Shown: positions 1 through 9,909 of the stretch, piece after piece
Layout: every line of letters starts with the position of its first letter
Position numbering within the stretch: position 1 is the stretch's first letter
Assembly: GCF_029227915.1 (NCBI RefSeq)
Contig: NC_079882.1
Coordinates: forward strand, 310,001 to 374,000
Direction of reading: 5' to 3'
Source of the DNA: Hydractinia symbiolongicarpus
Taxonomy: Eukaryota > Cnidaria > Hydrozoa > Anthoathecata > Hydractiniidae
Length of the DNA stretch: 64,000 nt
Program-made: the position numbers and the translations under genes
Notes under the pieces: model-generated
What the model was told of the DNA's origin: nothing
The model's input: only the letters and a program-made list of their open reading frames with translations
The model's database searches: none

Positions 1-780
1 TAATTGCCGGCAAAGGAAAACCCGCGATTTCCCGTAAATCCCTGACTCGGCCCGTATAGTCAGAAGTATACAAAGAAAGTAGCCAGGGAGTAAACTCATT
101 TCCTGAACGATTTTTTAAATTATTTTTTCATCACTAAAACCCATGAGACTTGTAGTTTGCAAAATATTTTTCATTTTTGATGAGACGCTGAATAAAAGAA
201 GTTTAATCGCCGGCAAACGAAAACCTGCAATTTCTCCTAAATCCTGGCCACGATCCGTATAGTCAAAAGTATACAAAGAAAGTACCCAGGGAGTAAACTC
301 ATTTCCCGAACAATTTTTTAAATTATTTTTTCAGCACTAAAACGCATGAGACTTGTAGTTTTTAAAAATGTTTTCATTTTTGAGGGGACGCTGAATAAAA
401 GAAGTCTAATCGCCGGCAAACGAAAACCCGCGATTTCCCGTAAATCCCTGACTCGACCCGTATAGTCAAAAGTATAGAGGGAAATTACCCAGGGAGTAAA
501 CTCATTTCCCGAACGATTTTTTAAATTATTTTTTCAGCACTAAAACGCATGAGACTTGTAGTTTTCAAAAATGTTTTCATTTTTGATGAGACGCTGAATA
601 AAAGAAATTTAATCGCCGGCAAACGAAAACCCGCGACTTCCCGTAAATCCCGGACTCGGCCCGTATAGTCAAAAGTATACAAAGAAAGTAACCAGGGAGT
701 AAACTCATTTCCTGAACGATTTTTTAAATTATTATTTCATCACTAAAACCCATGAGACTTGTAGTTTTCAAAAAAATTTT
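1..780 (+). repeat. Mixed monomers at the left edge (N, B/N chimera, D)
   Basis: About four monomers that do not fit the register of the HOR to the right. The monomer near 172-375 has a B-like core ('tctcctaaatcctggcc') but an N-like 'tatagtcaaaag' and 'ttttttcagcac' tail, so it looks recombinant. Its 'cctaaatcc' spelling is that of B monomers beyond 47 kb, not the 'ccttaatcc' spelling of its neighbours at 781-7700. A D monomer follows at about 471, with 'agtatagaggg'. No gene is present. Confidence 0.85.
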
Positions 781-3215
781 CATTTTTGATGAGACGCTGA
801 ATAAAAGAAGTTTAATCGCCGGCAAACGAAAACCCGCGATTTCTCCTTAATCCTGGCCACGATCCGTATAGTAAAAAGTATACAAAGAAGGTACCCAGGG
901 AGTAAACCCATTTCTCGAACGATTTTTAAAATTATTTTTTCATTACTAAAACGCATGAGACTTGTAATTTTCAAAAATGTTTTCATTTTTGATGAGACGC
1001 TGAATAAAACAAGTTTAATCGCTAGCAAACGAAAACCCGCGATTTCCCGTAAATCCCGGGCTTTGCCCGTATAGTCGAATGTATATAAAGAAAGTTCCGA
1101 GGAAGTAAACTGATTTCCCGAACGATTTTTTAAATTATTTTTTCAGCATTAAAACGCATGAGACTTGTAGTTTTTAAAAATGTTTTCATTTTTGATGAGG
1201 CGCTGAGTAAAAGAAGTTTAATTGCCGGCAAAGGAAAACCCGCGATTTCCCGTAAATCCCTGACTCGGCCCGTATAGTCAGAAGTATACAAAGAAAGTAC
1301 CCAGGGAGTAAACTCATTTCCCGAACAATTTTTTAAATTATTTTTTCAGCACTAAAACGCATGAGACTTGTAATTTTTAAAAATGTTTTCATTTTTGAGG
1401 AGACGCTGAATAAAAGAAGTTTAATCGCCGGCAAACGAAAACCCGCGATTTCCCGTAAATCCCGGACTCGGCCCGTATAGTCAAAAGTATACAAAGAAAG
1501 TACCCAGGGAGTAAACTCATTTCCCGAACAATTTTTTAAATTATTTTTTCAGCACTAAAACGCATGAGACTTGTAGTTTTCAAAAATGTTTTCATTTTTG
1601 ATGAGACGCTGAATAAAAGAAGTTTAATCGCCGGCAAACGAAAACCCGCGATTTCCGGTAAATCCCGGTCTCGGCCCGTATAGTCAAAAGTATACAAAGA
1701 AAGTACCCAGGGAGTAAACTCATTTCCCGAACAATTTTTTAATTTTTTTTTCAGCACTAAAACGCATGAGATGTGTAGTTTTCAAAAATGTTTTCATTTT
1801 TGATGAGACGCTGAATAAAAGAAGTTTAATCGCCGGCAAACGAAAACCCGCAATTTCCGGAAAATCCCGGTCTCGGCCCGTATAGTCAAAAGTATACAAA
1901 GAAAGTACCCAGGGAGTAAACTCATTTCCCGAACAATTTTTTAAATTATTTTTTCAGCACTAAAACGCATGAGACTTGTAGTTTTTAAAAATGTTTTCAT
2001 TTTTGATGGGACGCTGAATAAAAGAAGTCTAATCGCCGGCAAACGAAAACCCGCGATTTCCCGTAAATCCCTGACTCGGCCCGTATAGTCAAAAGTATAC
2101 AAAGAAAGTAACCAGGGAGTAAACTCATTTCCTGAACGATTTTTTAAATTATTTTTTCATCACTAAAACCCATGTGACTTGTAGTTTTCAAAAAAATTTT
2201 CATTTTTAATGAGACGCTGAATAAAAGAAGTTTAATCGCCGGCAAACGAAAACCCGCGATTTCTCCTTAATCCTGGCCACGATCCGTATAGTAAAAAGTA
2301 TACAAAGAAGGTACCCAGGGAGTAAACCCATTTCTCGAACGATTTTTAAAATTATTTTTTCATTACTAAAACACATGAGACTTGTAATTTTCAAAAATGT
2401 TTTCATTTTTGATGAGACGCTGAATAAAAGAAGTTTAATCGCCGGCAAACGAAAACCCGCGATTTCCCGTAAATCCCAGACTCGGCCCGTATAGTCAAAA
2501 GTATACAAAGAAAGTACCCAGGGAGTAAACTCATTTCCCGAACAATTTTTTAAATTATTTTTTCAGCACTAAAACGCATGAGACTTGTAGTTTTCAAAAA
2601 TGTTTTCATTTTTGATGAGACGCTGAATAAAAGAAGTTTAATCGCCGGCAAACGAAAACCCGCGATTTCCGGTAAATCCCGGTCTCGGCCCGTATAGTCA
2701 AAAGTATACAAAGAAAGTACCCAGGGAGTAAACTCATTTCCCGAACAATTTTTTAAATTATTTTTTCAGCACTAAAACGCATGAGACTTGTAGTTTTTAA
2801 AAATGTTTTCATTTTTGATGGGACGCTGAATAAAAGAAGTCTAATCGCCGGCAAACGAAAACCCGCGATTTCCCGTAAATCCCTGACTCGACCCGTATAG
2901 TCAAAAGTATAGAGGGAAATTACCCAGGGAGTAAACTCATTTCCCGAACGATTTTTTAAATTATTTTTTCAGCACTAAAACGCATGAGACTTGTAGTTTT
3001 CAAAAATGTTTTCATTTTTGATGAGACGCTGAATAAAAGAAGTTTAATCGCCGGCAAACGAAAACCCGCGACTTCCGGTAAATCCCGGTCTCGGCCCGTA
3101 TAGTCAAAAGTATACAAAGAAAGTACCCAGGGAGTAAACTCATTTCCCGAACAATTTTTTAAATTATTTTTTCAGCACTAAAACGCATGAGACTTGTAGT
3201 TTTTAAAAATGTTTT
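781..3215 (+). repeat. Higher-order repeat, 12-mer, copy 1 (2435 bp)
   Basis: A block of 12 monomers starting with a B monomer ('ttctccttaatcctggcc'), then a C monomer (gctagc at 1021), then N, B and D forms. It is repeated immediately to the right at offset 2435, falling to 2434 after a 1 bp loss near 3990. Matching landmarks include the rare 9-T run 'aattttttttt' at 1741 and 4175, and the B monomer with 'actaaaacacatgag' near 2365 and 4800. To the left of 781 the similarity at this offset drops, which fixes the boundary to about one monomer. Confidence 0.9.
1057..1090 (+). promoter_or_regulatory. Hairpin + near-CENP-B box + TATA-like cluster, first C monomer
   Basis: The perfect inverted repeat CGGGC/GCCCG with a TTT loop spans 1057-1069. 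CCCGTATAGTCGAA at 1066-1079 matches the reverse-complement CENP-B core (CCCG, T, CGAA) but with three rather than four bases between T and CGAA. TATATAAAG lies at 1082-1090. The motif positions are certain; any regulatory or centromere-protein role is conjecture. Confidence 0.35.
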
Positions 3216-5649
3216 CATTTTTGATGAGACGCTGAATAAAAGAAGTTTAATCGCCGGCAAACGAAAACCCGCGATTTCTCCTTAATCCTGGCCACGTTCC
3301 GTATAGTAAAAAGTATACAAAGAAGGTACCCAGGGAGTAAACCCATTTCTCGAACGATTTTTAAAATTATTTTTTCATTACTAAAACGCATGAGACTTGT
3401 AATTTTCAAAAATGTTTTCATTTTTGATGAGACGCTGAATAAAACAAGTTTAATCGCTAGCAAACGAAAACCCGCGATTTCCCGTAAATCCCGGGCTTTG
3501 CCCGTATAGTCGAATGTATATAAAGAAAGTTCCGAGGAAGTAAACTGATTTCCCGAACGATTTTTTAAATTATTTTTTCAGCATTAAAACGCATGAGACT
3601 TGTAGTTTTTAAAAATGTTTTCATTTTTGATGAGGCGCTGAGTAAAAGAAGTTTAATTGCCGGCAAAGGAAAACCCGCGATTTCCCGTAAATCCCTGACT
3701 CGGCCCGTATAGTCAGAAGTATACAAAGAAAGTACCCAGGGAGTAAACTCATTTCCCGAACAATTTTTTAAATTATTTTTTCAGCACTAAAACGCATGAG
3801 ACTTGTAATTTTTAAAAATGTTTTCATTTTTGAGGAGACGCTGAATAAAAGAAGTTTAATCGCCGGCAAACGAAAACCCGCGATTTCCCGTAAATCCCGG
3901 ACTCGGCCCGTATAGTCAAAAGTATACAAAGAAAGTACCCAGGGAGTAAACTCATTTCCCGAACAATTTTTTAAATTATTTTTTCAGCATTAAACGCATG
4001 AGACTTGTAGTTTTCAAAAATGTTTTCATTTTTGATGAGACGCTGAATAAAAGAAGTTTAATCGCCGGCAAACGAAAACCCGCGATTTCCGGTAAATCCC
4101 GGTCTCGGCCCGTATAGTCAAAAGTATACAAAGAAAGTACCCAGGGAGTAAACTCATTTCCCGAACAATTTTTTAATTTTTTTTTCAGCACTAAAACGCA
4201 TGAGACTTGTAGTTTTCAAAAATGTTTTCATTTTTGATGAGACGCTGAATAAAAGAAGTTTAATCGCCGGCAAACGAAAACCCGCAATTTCCGGAAAATC
4301 CCGGTCTCGGCCCGTATAGTCAAAAGTATACAAAGAAAGTACCCAGGGAGTAAACTCATTTCCCGAACAATTTTTTAAATTATTTTTTCAGCACTAAAAC
4401 GCATGAGACTTGTAGTTTTTAAAAATGTTTTCATTTTTGATGGGACGCTGAATAAAAGAAGTCTAATCGCCGGCAAACGAAAACCCGCGATTTCCCGTAA
4501 ATCCCTGACTCGGCCCGTATAGTCAAAAGTATACAAAGAAAGTAACCAGGGAGTAAACTCATTTCCTGAACGATTTTTTAAATTATTTTTTCATCACTAA
4601 AACCCATGTGACTTGTAGTTTTCAAAAAAATTTTCATTTTTAATGAGACGCTGAATAAAAGAAGTTTAATCGCCGGCAAACGAAAACCCGCGATTTCTCC
4701 TTAATCCTGGCCACGATCCGTATAGTAAAAAGTATACAAAGAAGGTACCCAGGGAGTAAACCCATTTCTCGAACGATTTTTAAAATTATTTTTTCATTAC
4801 TAAAACACATGAGACTTGTAATTTTCAAAAATGTTTTCATTTTTGATGAGACGCTGAATAAAAGAAGTTTAATCGCCGGCAAACGAAAACCCGCGATTTC
4901 CCGTAAATCCCAGACTCGGCCCGTATAGTCAAAAGTATACAAAGAAAGTACCCAGGGAGTAAACTCATTTCCCGAACAATTTTTTAAATTATTTTTTCAG
5001 CACTAAAACGCATGAGACTTGTAGTTTTCAAAAATGTTTTCATTTTTGATGAGACGCTGAATAAAAGAAGTTTAATCGCCGGCAAACGAAAACCCGCGAT
5101 TTCCGGTAAATCCCGGTCTCGGCCCGTATAGTCAAAAGTATACAAAGAAAGTACCCAGGGAGTAAACTCATTTCCCGAACAATTTTTTAAATTATTTTTT
5201 CAGCACTAAAACGCATGAGACTTGCAGTTTTTAAAAATGTTTTCATTTTTGATGGGACGCTGAATAAAAGAAGTCTAATCGCCGGCAAACGAAAACCCGC
5301 GATTTCCCGTAAATCCCTGACTCGACCCGTATAGTCAAAAGTATAGAGGGAAATTACCCAGGGAGTAAACTCATTTCCCGAACGATTTTTTAAATTATTT
5401 TTTCAGCACTAAAACGCATGAGACTTGTAGTTTTCAAAAATGTTTTCATTTTTGATGAGACGCTGAATAAAAGAAGTTTAATCGCCGGCAAACGAAAACC
5501 CGCGACTTCCGGTAAATCCCGGTCTCGGCCCGTATAGTCAAAAGTATACAAAGAAAGTACCCAGGGAGTAAACTCATTTCCCGAACAATTTTTTAAATTA
5601 TTTTTTCAGCACTAAAACGCATGAGACTTGTAGTTTTTAAAAATGTTTT
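3216..5649 (+). repeat. Higher-order repeat, 12-mer, copy 2 (2434 bp)
   Basis: Tandem copy of the preceding 12-mer with the same order of variants. Differences seen include 'ggccacgttcc' for 'ggccacgatcc' near 3295, 'cagcattaaacgc' with one base lost near 3987, and 'cttgcagttt' near 5221. The few differences over 2.4 kb indicate a recent unequal exchange or an ongoing homogenisation unit. Confidence 0.9.
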
Positions 5650-6055
5650 CATTTTTGATGGGACGCTGAATAAAAGAAGTCTAATCGCCGGCAAACAAAA
5701 ACCCGCGATTTCCCGTAAATCCCTGACTCGACCCGTATAGTCAAAAGTATAGAGGGAAATTACCCAGGGAGTAAACTCATTTCCCAAACGATTTTTTAAA
5801 TTATTTTTTCAGCACTAAAACGCATGAGACTTGTAGTTTTCAAAAATGTTTTCATTTTTGATGAGACGCTGAATAAAAGAAGTTTAATCGCCGGCAAACG
5901 AAAACCCGCGACTTCCCGTAAATCCCGGACTCGGCCCGTATAGTCAAAAGCATACAAAGAAAGTAACCAGGGAGTAAACTCATTTCCTGAACGATTTTTT
6001 AAATTATTATTTCATCACTAAAACCCATGAGACTTGTAGTTTTCAAAAAAATTTT
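5650..6055 (+). repeat. Two extra monomers between HOR copies
   Basis: Exactly 406 bp, a D monomer with 'ggacgctg..gtctaatcg' followed by a monomer with 'gcgacttcccg' and the rare 'aaaagcatac' (5950). The same pair closes the next block, with 'gcatac' at 7371, 1421 bp away. This is the end of a HOR unit reiterated out of register with the 12-mers. Confidence 0.8.
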
Positions 6056-6258
6056 CATTTTTGATGAGACGCTGAATAAAAGAAGTTTAATCGCCGGCAA
6101 ACGAAAACCCGCGATTTCTCCTTAATCCTGGCCACGATCCGTATAGTAAAAAGTATACAAAGAAGGTACCCAGGGAGTAAACCCATTTCTCGAACGATTT
6201 TTAAAATTATTTTTTCATTACTAAAACGCATGAGACTTGTAATTTTCAAAAATGTTTT
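6056..6258 (+). repeat. Representative class B monomer
   Basis: 203 bp. Diagnostic differences from the consensus are 'tctccttaatcctggccac' in the core, 'tatagtaaaaag', 'aaggtaccc' (a GGTACC palindrome), 'aaacccatttctcg', 'tttttaaaatt' and 'cattactaaaac'. B monomers occur at 781-7700 and 47-63.3 kb and are usually followed directly by a C monomer there. In the 47-63 kb domain the core reads 'tctcctaaatcc'. Confidence 0.9.
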
Positions 6259-6461
6259 CATTTTTGATGAGACGCTGAATAAAACAAGTTTAATCGCTAG
6301 CAAACGAAAACCCGCGATTTCCCGTAAATCCCGGGCTTTGCCCGTATAGTCGAATGTATATAAAGAAAGTTCCGAGGAAGTAAACTGATTTCCCGAACGA
6401 TTTTTTAAATTATTTTTTCAGCATTAAAACGCATGAGACTTGTAGTTTTTAAAAATGTTTT
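6259..6461 (+). repeat. Representative class C monomer with hairpin, CENP-B-like and TATA-like motifs
   Basis: 203 bp. It carries the palindrome GCTAGC at 6296, then CGGGC-TTT-GCCCG at 6332-6344, CCCGTATAGTCGAA at 6341-6354 and TATATAAAG at 6357-6365. The generic monomer has 'cccggactcggcccg', 'tatagtcaaaag' and 'tatacaaag' at the same places, so a few substitutions create all three elements. By my count eight C monomers lie at 1021-14,806 and 24 at 47.5-63.4 kb. The 15-47 kb interval has none. Whether any protein binds or any transcript starts here cannot be seen from sequence. Confidence 0.85.
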
Positions 6462-6664
6462 CATTTTTGATGAGGCGCTGAGTAAAAGAAGTTTAATTGC
6501 CGGCAAAGGAAAACCCGCGATTTCCCGTAAATCCCTGACTCGGCCCGTATAGTCAGAAGTATACAAAGAAAGTACCCAGGGAGTAAACTCATTTCCCGAA
6601 CAATTTTTTAAATTATTTTTTCAGCACTTAAACGCATGAGACTTGTAGTTTTTAAAAATGTTTT

Positions 6665-6867
6665 CATTTTTGATGAGACGCTGAATAAAAGAAGTTTAAT
6701 CGCCGGCAAACGAAAACCCGCGATTTCCCGTAAATCCCGGACTCGGCCCGTATAGTCAAAAGTATACAAAGAAAGTACCCAGGGAGTAAACTCATTTCCC
6801 GAACAATTTTTTAAATTATTTTTTCAGCACTAAAACGCATGAGACTTGTAGTTTTCAAAAATGATTT
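6665..6867 (+). repeat. Representative generic (class N) monomer
   Basis: 203 bp, close to the array consensus: 'gatgagacgctg', 'gccggcaaacg', 'cccgcgatttcccg', 'cccggactcggcccg', 'aaagtacccaggg', 'catttcccgaac', 'ttttttcagcac'. N monomers, with small substitutions, are interspersed in every domain and probably represent the ancestral state. The GC-rich core at monomer positions 37-86 and the AT-rich remainder are clear in this copy. Confidence 0.85.
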
Positions 6868-7070
6868 CATTTTTGATGAGACGCTGAATAAAAGAAGTTT
6901 AATCGCCGGCAAACGAAAACCCGCGACTTCCGGTAAATCCCGGTCTCGGCCCGTATAGTCAAAAGTATACAAAGAAAGTTCCCAGGGAGTAAACTCATTT
7001 CCCGAACAATTTTTTAAATTATTTTTTCAGCACTAAAACGCATGAGACTTGTAGTTTTTAAAAATGTTTT

Positions 7071-7273
7071 CATTTTTGATGGGACGCTGAATAAAAGAAG
7101 TCTAATCGCCGGCAAACGAAAACCCGCGATTTCCCGTAAATCCCTGACTCGACCCGTATAGTCAAAAGTATAGAGGGAAATTACCCAGGGAGTAAACTCA
7201 TTTCCCGAACGATTTTTTAAATTATTTTTTCAGCACTAAAACGCATGAGACTTGTAGTTTTCAAAAATGTTTT
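7071..7273 (+). repeat. Representative class D monomer
   Basis: 203 bp with 'cctgactcgacccg' and 'agtatagagggaaatt' replacing the generic 'agtatacaaagaaag'. D monomers are in most domains from 471 to about 46,985 and are rare or absent in the 47-63 kb domain. In 20-30.5 kb they also carry 'cggaaaacg', and near 44,351 and 45,767 they read 'gtaaagaggg', which gives block-specific subtypes. Confidence 0.85.
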
Positions 7274-7476
7274 CATTTTTGATGAGACGCTGAATAAAAG
7301 AAGTTTAATCGCCGGCAAACGAAAACCCGCGACTTCCCATAAATCCCGGACTCGGCCCGTATAGTCAAAAGCATACAAAGAAAGTAACCAGGGAGTAAAC
7401 TCATTTCCTGAACGATTTTTTAAATTATTTTTTCATCACTAAAACCCATGAGACTTGTAGTTTTCAAAAAAAATTT

Positions 7477-9909
7477 CATTTTTGATGAGACGCTGAATAA
7501 AAGAAGTTTAATCGCCGGCAAACGAAAACCCGCGATTTCTCCTTAATCCTGGCCACGATCCGTATAGTAAAAAGTATACAAAGAAGGTACCCAGGGAGTA
7601 AACCCATTTCTCGAACGATTTTTAAAATTATTTTTTCATTACTAAAACGCATGCGACTTGTAATTTTCAAAAATGTTTTCATTTTTGATGAGACGCTGAA
7701 TAAAACAAGTTTAATCGCTAGCAAACGAAAACCCGCGATTTCCAGTAAATCCCGGGCTTTGCCCGTATAGTCGAATGTATATAAAGAAAGTTCCGAGGAA
7801 GTAAACCCATTTCTCGAACGATTTTTTAAATTATTTTTTCAGCACTAAAACGCATGAGACTTGTAGTTTTTAAAAATGTTTTCATTTTTGATGAGGCGCT
7901 GAGTAAAAGAAGTTTAATTGCCGGCAAAGGAAAACCCGCGATTTCCCGTAAATCCCTGACTCGGCCCGTATAGTCAGAAGTATACAAAGAAAGTACCCAG
8001 GGAGTAAACTCATTTCCCAAACAATTTTTTAAATTATTTTTTCAGCACTAAAACGCATGAGAATTGTAGTTTTTAAAAATGTTTTCATTTTTGATGAGAC
8101 GCTGAATAAAAGAAGTTTAATCGCCGGCAAACGAAAACCCGCGATTTCCCGTAAATCCCGGACTCGGCCCGTATAGTCAAAAGTATACAAAGAAAGTACC
8201 CAGGGAGTAAACTCATTTCCCGAACAATTTTTTAAATTATTTTTTCAGCACTAAAACGCATGAGACTTGTAGTTTTCAAAAATGTTTTCATTTTTGATGA
8301 GACGCTGAATAAAAGAAGTTTAATCGCCGGCAAAGGAAAACCCGCGATTTCCCGTAAATCCCTGACTTGGCCCGTATAGTCAGAAGTATACAAAGAAAGT
8401 ACCCAGGGAGTAAACTCATTTCCCCAACAATTTTTTAAATTATTTTTTCAGCACTAAAACACATGAGACTTGTAGTTTTTAAAAATGTTTTCATTTTTGA
8501 TGAGACGCTGAATAAAAGAAGTTTAATCGCCGGCAAACGAAAACCCGCGATTTCCCGTAAATCCCGGACTCGGCCCGTATAGTCAAAAGTATACAAAGAA
8601 AGTACCCAGGGAGTCAACTCATTTCCCGAACAATTTTTTAAATTATTTTTTCAGCACTAAAACGCATGAGACTTGTAATTTTCAAAAATGTTTTCATTTT
8701 TGATGAGACGCTGAATAAAAGAAGTTTAATCTCCGGCAAACGAAAACCCGCGATTTCCGGTAAATCCCGGTCTCGGCCCGTATAGTCAAAAGTATACAAA
8801 GAAAGTACCCAGGGAGTAAACTCATTTCCCGAAAGATTTTTTAAATTATTTTTCAGCACTAAAACGCATGAGACTTGTAGTTTTTAAAAATGTTTTCATT
8901 TTTCATGAGACGTTGAATAAAAGAAGTTGAATCGCCGGCAAACAAAAACCCGCGATTTCCCGTAAATCCCGGAGTCGGCCCGTATAGTCAAAAGTATACA
9001 AAGAAAGTACCCAGGGAGTAAACTCATTTCCCGAACAATTTTTTAAATTATTTTTTCAGCACTAAAACGCATGAGACTTGTAGTTTTTAAAAATGTTTTC
9101 ATTTTTGATGAGACGCTGAATAAAAGAAGTTTAATCGCCGGCAAACGAAAACCCGCGATTTCCGGTAAATCCCGGTCTCGGCCCGTATAGTCAAAAGTAT
9201 ACAAAGAAAGTACCCAGGGAGTAAACTCATTTCCCGAACGATTTTTTAAATTATTTTTTAGCACTAAAACGCATGAGACTTGTAGTTTTTAAAAATGTTT
9301 TCATTTTTCATGAGACGTTGAATAAAAGAAGTTGAATCGCCGGCAAACAAAAACCCGCGATTTCCCGTAAATCCCGGAGTCGGCCCGTATAGTCAAAAGT
9401 ATACAAAAAAATTACCCAGGGAGTAAACTCATTTTCCGAACGATTTTTGAATTATTTTTTCAGCACAAAAACGCATGAGACTTGTAGTTTTCAAAAATGT
9501 TTTCATTTTTGATGAGACGCTGAATAAAAGAAGTTTAATCGCCGGCAAACGAAAACCCGCGATGTCCCGTAAATCCCGGACTCGGCCCGTATAGTCAAAA
9601 GTATACAAAGAAAGTACCCAGGGAGTAAACTCATTTCCCGAACAATTTTTTAAATTATTTTTTCAGCACTAAAACGCATGAGACTTGTAGTTTTTAAAAA
9701 TGTTTTTATTTTTGATGAGACGCTGAATAAAAGAAGTTTAATCGCCGGCAAACGAAAACCTGCGATTTCCCGTAAATCCCTGATTCGGCCCGTATAGTCA
9801 GAAGTATACAAAGAAAGTACCCAGGAAGTAAACTGATTTCCCGAACGATTTTTTAAATTATTTTGTCATCACTAAAACGCATGAGACTTGTAGTTTTCAA
9901 AAATGTTTT
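7477..9909 (+). repeat. Irregular monomers between two HOR domains (12 monomers)
   Basis: Begins with another B-C pair (gctagc at 7717) and then loses HOR order: N-type monomers with 'cggtctcgg' or 'cctgactcgg' alternate, and the first E-type monomers ('cgttgaataaaagaagttg', 'cggagtcgg') appear near 8900 and 9310. The C monomer here has a B-like 'aaacccatttctcg' tail near 7803, which suggests a crossover inside the monomer. No gene is present. Confidence 0.8.

Larger units (their letters stand above)
6056..7476 (+). repeat. Higher-order repeat, 7-mer deletion form (1421 bp)
   Basis: Starts with the same B-C-'gaggcgctgag' trio as the 12-mers at 781 and 3216 and ends with the same D-type and 'gacttccc' monomers, but has only 7 monomers. 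The simplest reading is that five internal monomers were lost by unequal crossing over. A further B-C start follows at 7477, so this form is itself at the head of another register. Confidence 0.85.

Noticed and set aside
6451-6470. Hairpin plus T-run as an intrinsic transcription terminator
   Set aside because: The stem is almost purely A/T, it recurs in most monomers, and there is no upstream gene. It fits a satellite dyad better.
6665-6867. A true CENP-B box in the generic monomer
   Set aside because: The best alignments ('cccgtatagtcaaaag', 'cccgtaaatcccggac') match 7 of 9 core bases, which is not enough to call a box. Only the C class is reported, and there as a near-match with wrong spacing.
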